Assembly (NCBI GenBank): GCA_947470185.1
Contig: CANIRZ010000001.1
Location: forward strand, 158,013-222,012
Length of the DNA: 64,000 nucleotides
Direction of reading: 5' to 3'
Source of the DNA: Sphingomonadales bacterium
GTDB lineage: Bacteria; Pseudomonadota; Alphaproteobacteria; Sphingomonadales; Sphingomonadaceae
A model generated the notes under the pieces. The model ran no database searches and was not told where the DNA came from. It saw only the letters and a list, made by a program, of their open reading frames with translations. This document shows positions 1-6,692 of the stretch, piece by piece. The number at the start of each line of letters is the position of its first letter. Position 1 is the stretch's first letter. A program made the translations under genes and the position numbers.

Positions 1-60
1 TATATTTGCAATCGCTTTTGTCGCTTGCGCCAGCGCCTATTTGCCGCAAAACAGGGGTCT

Positions 61-681
61 ATGACCAACGTATCGTACAAAATGACATCACGATCGGAAG
101 TGCCACTGACTGATGGTCGGCGCGAAAGAAGTCGATCCAGCCGGAGTAAGATTGTCGCAGCGATGCTCGATCTTGTCGGTAAAGGCGATGTTGCACCAAG
201 TGCTGCGCGGGTTGCGGAGGTGGCAGGCGTTGGTCTCCGTTCGGTTTTTCGACACTTTGACGATATGGATGAACTTTACCGCGAAATGGGCGAGGTGATT
301 GAGGCGCAGGTCATGCCCATAATCCTCCAGCCGCCAACGGGCGCTACTTGGCGGGAAAAGCTGTTGGACATCGCTGATCGTCGAGCGATGGTTTTCGAAA
401 CCATTCTGCCTTATCGGATTTCAGCCAATCTCAAACGTTTCCAGTCGCCCTATCTGATGCAGGACTATCGTCGGATGCTGCGGCTCGAATCTGATACCAT
501 TGGGTCATATTTGCCAGCGATGATAAAGGCCGATGTGGCAGGTGCCCATGGTCTAAATGTCATCCTGAGCTTCCAGACATGGCGGCTGCTGCGGCATGAT
601 CAGGAATTGCCTTTTGAGGACGCCAAGTCTGTTGTGCGGCGTTTGCTCGGTGATGCTATGACCGGAATGCCGGAGGATTGA
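61..681 (+). CDS. TetR/AcrR-family transcriptional regulator
   Basis: A 206-residue protein with a TetR-type helix-turn-helix in its first third (around SAARVAEVAGVGLRSVFRHF), followed by a helical region typical of the ligand-binding half. I chose the ATG at 61, which is preceded by AGGGG; an in-frame TTG at 25 would add 12 residues. The stop overlaps the start of the formylglycine-generating enzyme by one base (TGATG), so the two genes are probably co-translated. By family it should be a ligand-responsive repressor. Its position suggests that it controls the sulfatase-activation and dehalogenase genes downstream, but no operator upstream can be judged because only 60 bases precede it. The ligand is unknown. 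Confidence 0.85.
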   Translation: MTNVSYKMTSRSEVPLTDGRRERSRSSRSKIVAAMLDLVGKGDVAPSAARVAEVAGVGLRSVFRHFDDMDELYREMGEVIEAQVMPIILQPPTGATWREKLLDIADRRAMVFETILPYRISANLKRFQSPYLMQDYRRMLRLESDTIGSYLPAMIKADVAGAHGLNVILSFQTWRLLRHDQELPFEDAKSVVRRLLGDAMTGMPED

Positions 682-1595
682 TGCAGCGCTTTGGCATTGC
701 TCTCGGTCTGGTTCTGCTGCTGTCTGGCTGCGGCGTTGCATCCGAGCCGCCCGAAACGGTCTGCACTGGCCAGTCCGGCAACAAGATGTTGTGGGTACCC
801 AGCGGCAGTTTCGTGATGGGTGACAATCCGCATTACGCTGAAGAAGGCCCTCCGCAGACCGTTACGGTCAAGGGCTTCTGGATCGACGCGCATGAAGTGA
901 CCAACGCCGAATTCGCAACCTTCGTAAAGGCGACTGGTTACAAGACAATGTCGGAACGTAATCCGCCCAAGCTGCCCAATGCGCCACCGGAAATGCTGAT
1001 TCCGGGTTCTGCTGTATTCAATATTCCGTCGGGCGCAGACCCGCGCTGGTGGCGCTGGGTGCCGGGCGCGCAGTGGCGGCACCCTTCGGGGTTGAAGGAA
1101 AGTATTGTCGGGCGAGATCGCGAACCCGTTGTCCAGATCGCCTATCAGGACGCAGAGGCCTATGCGCAATGGGTCGGGAAGGAATTGCCGAGCGAGGCAC
1201 AGTGGGAATATGCCGCGCGCGGCGGCGCAGGGGCTTTGCCGGAGCCGGTTGATGCGAAGGGCCAACCGCAAGCAAATTATTATCAAGGCGTCTTTCCGAT
1301 CAAAAACGTAAACACCGATGGCTATATTGGTCGTGCGCCGGTGGGCTGCTTCAAACCAAACGGATTTGGACTTTACGATATGATCGGTAATGTCTGGGAA
1401 TGGACCAGCGCTAGCGGATCGCGCGCCGACGCCAGCGAACCGGTAAACGTCATTAAAGGCGGCTCTTATCTCTGCGCTGCCAATTATTGCGCCCGCTATC
1501 GTCCCGCCGCGCGCCAGTTTCAGGAACGCGGGCTAGGAACAGACCATATCGGGTTTCGGTTGGTTGACACGAAGAAGGCTGGGCCGGCTTCTTGA
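681..1595 (+). CDS. Formylglycine-generating enzyme (sulfatase-activating), lipoprotein
   Basis: A 304-residue SUMF1/FGE-family protein. It begins with a lipoprotein signal whose lipobox ends LSGC (Cys17), so it is predicted to be exported and lipid-anchored. The C-terminal region carries GGSYLCAANYCARYRPAAR. The two cysteines spaced C-x4-C match the copper-binding pair of genuine aerobic FGEs, which separates it from the many SUMF1-fold proteins that lack them. FGEs oxidise the cysteine of a C-x-P-x-R motif in sulfatases to formylglycine. A sulfatase with CSPTR is encoded convergently at 2548-4359, an obvious substrate. It starts at the TetR stop (TGATG), and the haloalkane dehalogenase follows 58 bases later. 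Confidence 0.9.
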   Translation: MQRFGIALGLVLLLSGCGVASEPPETVCTGQSGNKMLWVPSGSFVMGDNPHYAEEGPPQTVTVKGFWIDAHEVTNAEFATFVKATGYKTMSERNPPKLPNAPPEMLIPGSAVFNIPSGADPRWWRWVPGAQWRHPSGLKESIVGRDREPVVQIAYQDAEAYAQWVGKELPSEAQWEYAARGGAGALPEPVDAKGQPQANYYQGVFPIKNVNTDGYIGRAPVGCFKPNGFGLYDMIGNVWEWTSASGSRADASEPVNVIKGGSYLCAANYCARYRPAARQFQERGLGTDHIGFRLVDTKKAGPAS

Positions 1596-1610
1596 CCCGT
1601 CACTCATAAT

Positions 1611-1628
1611 ATGGCACTCAAAGTGCCA
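1611..1628. promoter_or_regulatory. Perfect 17-bp palindrome between FGE and dehalogenase genes
   Basis: TGGCACT-CAA-AGTGCCA is a perfect inverted repeat with 7-base arms and a 3-base spacer, 16 bases after the FGE stop and about 25 bases before the dehalogenase start. No T-run follows, so a simple intrinsic terminator is not well supported. An operator for the TetR-type regulator or an mRNA-processing hairpin are alternatives. This is inference from symmetry alone. Confidence 0.4.
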
Positions 1629-1653
1629 ATAACATTATCTTAGGGAGTATCTC

Positions 1654-2544
1654 TTGAAAGTCCTTCGCACACCCGAAAGCGCCTTTGCGGCAATTGACGA
1701 TTTCCCTTTTGCGCCAAACTATCTGGAGATTGCCGATCCCTCCGACGGCACGCCATTGCGCGTGCATTATGTCGATGAAGGGCCGCGTGATGCGCCGGTG
1801 GTGCTGATGATGCATGGTGAGCCAAGCTGGAGCTATCTCTACCGCCATATGATTGGCCCGGTGGTCGCGGCAGGCTTTCGCGCGGTCGCGCCTGACCTTA
1901 TTGGATTTGGTAAATCGGACAAGCCAACCAAGAAAAAGGATTATAGCTATGCCCGCCACGTTGGCTGGATGCGCCAATGGATAGAGGGGCTTGACCTGAG
2001 CAACATGACGCTCGTCTGTCAGGATTGGGGGTCATTGATCGGTCTGCGCCTTGTCGCAGAAATGCCGGATCGCTTTGCCAGTGTGGTATTGTCCAATGGC
2101 GGCTTGCCCGAAGGTGGCCCCGCACCGCGCGCGTTTGCCATTTGGCGGGCTTTTTCGCAATGGAGCCCGTTCTTTCCGATCGGTAAAATTGTCAACGCTG
2201 GGTCAAAGCGCGCGCTTAGTGCTGCCGAGATTGCCGCTTATGACGCACCGTTTCCGGACAGCAGCTACAAGGCTGGGGCCCGGATATTCCCGACCTTCGT
2301 TCCGTTCGAGAACAATGTCGCGATCCCCGATCAGAAGCGTGCTTGGCAGGTGTTTGAGCAATGGGACAAGCCGTTCCTGTGCTGCTTTAGCGATGGCGAC
2401 CCAGTGACACGCGGCGGCGAGAGCAGGTTCATTGGCCGCGTTCCTGGTACTGCGGGTCAGCCGCATTGCACATTGAAGGGCGGCCATTTCATCCAAGAAA
2501 ATGATCCTCAAGGTTTCGTCGACTGCATCCTAAAAGTGCTTTAG
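1654..2544 (+). CDS. Haloalkane dehalogenase, HLD-I (DhlA/DhmA-like)
   Basis: A 296-residue alpha/beta-hydrolase predicted to hydrolyse carbon-halogen bonds, releasing an alcohol and halide. The nucleophile lies in CQDWGS (Asp124), with Trp125 next to it as a halide-binding residue. The oxyanion motif is HGEP (Glu56), giving the same residue numbers as DhlA. The catalytic acid is in FSDGDPVT (Asp247 or Asp249) and the catalytic His278 is in GGHFIQ. The halide-binding Trp125 favours a dehalogenase over an epoxide hydrolase. The start is TTG with AGGGAG just upstream. The stop codon is 3 bases from the stop of the convergent sulfatase gene. The natural substrate is unknown. Confidence 0.88.
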   Translation: MKVLRTPESAFAAIDDFPFAPNYLEIADPSDGTPLRVHYVDEGPRDAPVVLMMHGEPSWSYLYRHMIGPVVAAGFRAVAPDLIGFGKSDKPTKKKDYSYARHVGWMRQWIEGLDLSNMTLVCQDWGSLIGLRLVAEMPDRFASVVLSNGGLPEGGPAPRAFAIWRAFSQWSPFFPIGKIVNAGSKRALSAAEIAAYDAPFPDSSYKAGARIFPTFVPFENNVAIPDQKRAWQVFEQWDKPFLCCFSDGDPVTRGGESRFIGRVPGTAGQPHCTLKGGHFIQENDPQGFVDCILKVL

Positions 2545-2547
2545 CCG

Positions 2548-4359
2548 TTAAGGTGTTGCGAGCCCCTGAGGTAGCCTTCGCCGTCGTCTGCGCCACCAGA
2601 TCAAGGCTGCTGTCGCCATCACCAAGGCGGCACCCACCGGCCATAACCTGAGCAGCCGAGGTATCAATAAAGTACGCAATGCGTTGGCCAACATCTGGTC
2701 AGGCGCTGTAAAACCTTCAGGCATTGGCAACACTTTATTTGCCTTGGCAAAGGCGGCATAATCCTTTTGCATGGCGACAAAGCGTTCGGGTTCGGAACCC
2801 GACAAATTATGCGCCTCACCGGGATCTGTTGTAATATTATAAAGTCGCCAGCGGCCATCTCCGTAAGGCGGCAGGTTCTTAACGAGCTTGTAATCACCTT
2901 TGAACAACACCGCATTGCCAGATAATTCATATCCCAACGGCTTGTCTGGCGAATGGACGGACGACGCAGCCCCTGTGAGCATGGGTGTCAGGTCCGCCCC
3001 GATCATTGGCTCGACGCGGCGCCCTGAAAAACTGCCGTGCTGCGGCGCTACTCCGGCGAGCATCAGCAAAGTAAGCGGCATATCGGTTACATGTGCAAAA
3101 CCGGCTGCAACGCTGCCACCCTTAATCGCAGGGTTGCCCGGCCAAGCCATAATCATCGGAACACGCAAGCCACCTTCGCTCGCGGTAAACTTGTACCCAC
3201 GCAGTGGCGAGACCGATGCGCTGGCAAAACCGGCACCTTGCGCGGTCAGGGAACCTGGGCGCCCTTGTTGGGCGATGCTTTGATCATATTCTTGATTTGC
3301 GTTCCAGCGCGTAAATGCACCCATGTTCATTGGATCAGTGGCTTCTGCGCCATTGTCAGACAGAAACACGAAGATGGTATTATCATATGCGCCGATGGCC
3401 TTCAGATGCGCGATCAACCTGCCGATTTCACGGTCCATCGCCGTGCCCATGCCCGCATAAGCGGCCATCGCACCCGCACGCTGCCGTTGCTGCTGCGCCG
3501 ACAATTTTGACCAATCACCACTGGTGTTCATGGTTATCGTCGGAACGCCTACCGGCATCACGCCTTTGGCGATCGCAGCGGCGCGGCGTTCGTTGCGCAG
3601 CACAGTCCAACCCGCATTGTAGCGCCCGGCATAAGCCGCAATGTCTGCGTCTCGCGCCTGCACCGGAATATGGTTTGCGATGAAGTTGACGGATGCCAGA
3701 AACGGTTTTCCGCTAGCCTTACCGCGGCCGATATAGCCGATCATCTTGTCGACAATGAGCGTTGAGGAGTAGAAGCGCTTTGGCAGTTTTGCAGGCTTTC
3801 CATCCTCGGTCCATTCGGTCTTGTCGTAAATCAGCAGGTTGGGTTTATCTTCAAAATTGTCTGCGCCCGATTGCGCGAGCGCAAGCGCGTGGTCATAGCC
3901 GCGCGCCGTTGGCAAGGTATTGGGCGTTTGGCCCAGATGCCATTTTCCGGACAGGTAGGTGCGGTAGCCGACAGCGCGCAGCTGTTCAGCAATGGTCACC
4001 ACACGGTTGTTGAGGTGCGTTTCATAACCAGGCTTGCCCAAATGTTCGGGTGGAATTGTCTCTGGCATATTGCCAAGGCCAGCGCGGTGATTAATCACGC
4101 CGGTTTGCAGCATTGCCCGCGTTGGCGAGCAGGATCCTGCCACATGGAAGTTTGAAAAACGTACACCATTTGCGGCAAGCGCGTCGATATTGGGTGTCGC
4201 AATTTCACCGCCGAAGGCCCCGACGTCACTAAAGCCCCAATCATCGGCAAGGAGAATGACGATATTGGGACGCTTCGGCTGCGCCGCTTGTGCGCCGAGC
4301 GTTGCTGGGCTCAGCACCGCCAGCACCGCCAATAAGGTTGCCGGTCCCTTCAGGATCAT
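2548..4359 (-). CDS. Arylsulfatase (type I, formylglycine) with C-terminal membrane segment
   Basis: A 603-residue sulfatase. It has an N-terminal signal peptide, the metal-binding start NIVILLADDWG, and the signature CSPTR at Cys77, the residue converted to formylglycine. Further alkaline-phosphatase-superfamily motifs follow (SGKWHLG, FLSDNGAE). The last 40 residues contain a hydrophobic stretch (VGAALVMATAALIWW) followed by a run of arginines, so the enzyme is probably anchored in a membrane at its C-terminus; most bacterial arylsulfatases are soluble. The ATG at 4359 overlaps the stop of the GST-like gene (ATGA), which indicates translational coupling. The FGE that should activate it is encoded nearby. 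The sulfate-ester substrate cannot be read from the sequence. Confidence 0.92.
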   Translation of the reverse strand: MILKGPATLLAVLAVLSPATLGAQAAQPKRPNIVILLADDWGFSDVGAFGGEIATPNIDALAANGVRFSNFHVAGSCSPTRAMLQTGVINHRAGLGNMPETIPPEHLGKPGYETHLNNRVVTIAEQLRAVGYRTYLSGKWHLGQTPNTLPTARGYDHALALAQSGADNFEDKPNLLIYDKTEWTEDGKPAKLPKRFYSSTLIVDKMIGYIGRGKASGKPFLASVNFIANHIPVQARDADIAAYAGRYNAGWTVLRNERRAAAIAKGVMPVGVPTITMNTSGDWSKLSAQQQRQRAGAMAAYAGMGTAMDREIGRLIAHLKAIGAYDNTIFVFLSDNGAEATDPMNMGAFTRWNANQEYDQSIAQQGRPGSLTAQGAGFASASVSPLRGYKFTASEGGLRVPMIMAWPGNPAIKGGSVAAGFAHVTDMPLTLLMLAGVAPQHGSFSGRRVEPMIGADLTPMLTGAASSVHSPDKPLGYELSGNAVLFKGDYKLVKNLPPYGDGRWRLYNITTDPGEAHNLSGSEPERFVAMQKDYAAFAKANKVLPMPEGFTAPDQMLANALRTLLIPRLLRLWPVGAALVMATAALIWWRRRRRRLPQGLATP

Positions 4360-5363
4360 CGGTTCAGCAACGCGTCGAGGCAACCCGTCTGCGCGAGCAG
4401 CGGGTCAATACGCCCACGTGCGGTCGCATCCAGCGCAGCATAACGCGCGCGCAAATCGGCTAAGCACTTCACCTGATATTTGAACACGCCTTGCGTGTAG
4501 GGCAGACCCATCGCGGAGATGTGGAAGCTATCTTCGCCTGCCTCAATCGCGGCGGCGTTGGCGAGGAGAAATGGCATGTAGATGTCGCCGACCTGTTTCA
4601 GCCAAGCGGTGATGATCGGCGCAAAGGACGCATCGGCGCCTGCGATCTCTGTATCCCACTGCCCGTCGATTCCGGACATATCGTCAATATGGAGCAGCCA
4701 GCGGAAACTATAGGGAAAGTGTTTGCGCATCATCGCCTGCGCAGTGGGATCAACGCCAAGCTGCGACAATTGCCCGTACATGCCGAATTCCGCAATGCTC
4801 GGCCGAGAACCGAACAGGCAGTGATGATCCACCACATGCGCCTCAAGCGCACCCAGCAACGCGCGCGTTGAGGCTTCAATCAGTGGGAAGTTTTCAGCCG
4901 TGCAACCGACAATCGCCATGCGGCCAACCTGCCGGGCGCGGAACTGTTCGGCATAGCCCTGGCTTGCTGCCAGCCCGCCACCCTTCATCGCGTCAAAAGC
5001 GAGCCAGCGGCTCATCTGGATCTGGTCGACCTCCTCCAGCCAGCGATACCCGAACATTGCCTTTGTCACCCATTCGTCAGCAAAATCCTCAATCAGATGC
5101 GCGATAAAGGCGCGCGCCGGATCGGGCGGGATAACTGATCGTTCGGTATGCCGCGCCTCCAGATCATAAATGAGCGGCGTCGAATCATTGTGGAATGTTC
5201 CATCGGGATATTCCATTACAGGAATAACAGGTGCCTTGACCTTGCTCAACGCGTCACGCGAGTCCGTGCCGTGCGCCCACATATGCGGGATACGGCGATA
5301 ACGCATCAGCGCGCGCATCTTCATCGAATATGGTGAGCCGAGTGCTCCGTTGAGTGTGTACAT
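4356..5363 (-). CDS. Glutathione S-transferase-like protein
   Basis: A 335-residue protein with a thioredoxin-like N-terminal domain of the GST type (YTLNGALGSPYSMKMRALM, then VIPVMEYPDG and DSTPLIYDLE) and a long helical C-terminal part. It is larger than the usual GST of 200-230 residues. I chose the ATG at 5363 because GGAAGG stands about 9 bases upstream and the GST fold begins there; the open frame extends 23 codons further. It is the first gene of a pair with the sulfatase (ATGA overlap). The glutathione or thiol substrate is not known. With the dehalogenase across the way, a role in detoxifying a halogenated or sulfated compound is possible but only inferred. Confidence 0.75.
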   Translation of the reverse strand: MYTLNGALGSPYSMKMRALMRYRRIPHMWAHGTDSRDALSKVKAPVIPVMEYPDGTFHNDSTPLIYDLEARHTERSVIPPDPARAFIAHLIEDFADEWVTKAMFGYRWLEEVDQIQMSRWLAFDAMKGGGLAASQGYAEQFRARQVGRMAIVGCTAENFPLIEASTRALLGALEAHVVDHHCLFGSRPSIAEFGMYGQLSQLGVDPTAQAMMRKHFPYSFRWLLHIDDMSGIDGQWDTEIAGADASFAPIITAWLKQVGDIYMPFLLANAAAIEAGEDSFHISAMGLPYTQGVFKYQVKCLADLRARYAALDATARGRIDPLLAQTGCLDALLNR

Positions 5364-5849
5364 TGCGGGTGGTTCCTTCCGGCACAGCAAGGCAGCATGC
5401 GTAATGGCGCATACTGACATTATCAATGCCAATATATTGTTAGGAAAGTTTGTTGTTGCGAGTATGCAAGCCCGCCGTTGCTTCCACTACCGTTGCAATG
5501 AATCGAGTGGTTCGCGTAATTTGACCACGGACACTGGATGGCAACCTTACAGCGGATGCGGCTAGCCTCAATTGGGCTGGTCAGATTAGCTACTTCTGGA
5601 TCGCGCAAAATCAGGTATAGGGTGCAGCGATATTCGATCTACGTGGCGGGCGCATTTTTGGCTGGGCAGTTAGCCACAGAATGAATGCCGGAAGGGTGAG
5701 TTCGCCAGCGACTTGGCGGTTTAGTTACTTGATATGGCAATGCGTTTGCGTGATCCGCCACAGGGTTGCAGATCCTATCGATATTGGCAGCACAGTGCTG
5801 CGCTTATGATTACCATAAGAAGTTGTAGGTCGATTACCTGCTTCACGAC
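5364..5849. other. Intergenic region upstream of the GST-like/sulfatase pair
   Basis: This 486-base stretch contains no convincing gene. It should hold the promoter of the GST-like/sulfatase pair (minus strand, near 5364-5450) and the end of the pilus transcript. Near the pilus end there are two small perfect hairpins, CAGCAC-A-GTGCTG at 5788-5800 and CTTATG-ATTAC-CATAAG at 5803-5819, plus a looser TAGGTCG/CGACCTA pair overlapping the adhesin stop. They could end or stabilise the pilus mRNA. No T-run makes any of them a textbook terminator. Confidence 0.4.
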
Positions 5850-6692
5850 CTAGAACGGTGTGAACTCTAGGGTTAACGTATCGCGGTAAATCCCGGCGTA
5901 GCGTGCTGGTTGGGGCTCGACCGCAACCCGCATTTCCTCTGACTGCAGAGGGCCGTTGCGCAGATCGAGCGTTACAACCGACGGCGCGGAGAGTGTAAGT
6001 GGCTTGCCAGAGAGAAAAGCGGCGTAAGGAATTTCTCCGAAGCCCTTTCCGAGGCTGTGAACGAGCACTCCGTGATTTTCTGAGAACACGGACACCGATA
6101 GCGCGCTGTTGGTGCGGTAGAAGAACTGATCCGTTATTTGCGCGCCGGCAGTCACTTCGCCAAGCGAGAGTGACGTTGTGCCTCCGCTGCCGCTGATGAA
6201 GCGCATTGCGGGTTCGACCCGAACCGCAATTGCGAACAGGACGGGCGCGCCATCGCCCACTTGCAGTTGCAGATCGGCTGTATATTCGCCCGGTTGCACG
6301 AACTGACCGGGAAGAAGCTTCAGAAATGGAAGGGACAGATTTCCCGTTCGGACGAGATCGCCTTCTCCGCCCGAACTTAGGTTGAACGTCGACGATGTTA
6401 TCACATCAGTGGCCGAGGAAGATACCAGCAGAAAATTCAACGCGCTTGCGCCATTGCTTAGGCTGATCACGCCGCCACGCGACGCAATCACGACCGGCGT
6501 GGACGCGCAATCCGAGGCTGGATTGCTAGGCGCATTCAGCGATAGATTGACGAACAGATCGGTCAGTTCGGCTGGATTGTAACTGGCCCCTGTCGCTTGA
6601 TTCACCTGCGCGCCATATGTGGCGCAACTGGCAAATGCCGGCAGCGGGGCAACGGACGCGAGAAGTGCGCAGAATAGCGTTGCGAATTTCAT
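5850..6692 (-). CDS. Spore coat U (SCPU)-type pilus tip protein / adhesin
   Basis: A 280-residue exported protein with a signal peptide ending near AFA-SCATYG. It appears to have two beta-rich domains; the C-terminal half resembles the spore-coat-protein-U domain seen in Csu-type pili (final motif YRDTLTLEFTPF, like the TGTYSDTVTV ending of pilins). Its place after the usher, at the distal end of the operon, and its two-domain size fit a tip adhesin similar in role to CsuE. The ATG overlaps the usher stop by 4 bases. The assignment as tip rather than minor pilin is inference from order and length. Confidence 0.75.
   Translation of the reverse strand: MKFATLFCALLASVAPLPAFASCATYGAQVNQATGASYNPAELTDLFVNLSLNAPSNPASDCASTPVVIASRGGVISLSNGASALNFLLVSSSATDVITSSTFNLSSGGEGDLVRTGNLSLPFLKLLPGQFVQPGEYTADLQLQVGDGAPVLFAIAVRVEPAMRFISGSGGTTSLSLGEVTAGAQITDQFFYRTNSALSVSVFSENHGVLVHSLGKGFGEIPYAAFLSGKPLTLSAPSVVTLDLRNGPLQSEEMRVAVEPQPARYAGIYRDTLTLEFTPF

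Noticed and set aside
600-1286. Long minus-strand open frame opposite the FGE gene
   Set aside because: It is antisense to a well-supported gene with clear family motifs; its translation is Arg/Pro-rich and resembles no family.
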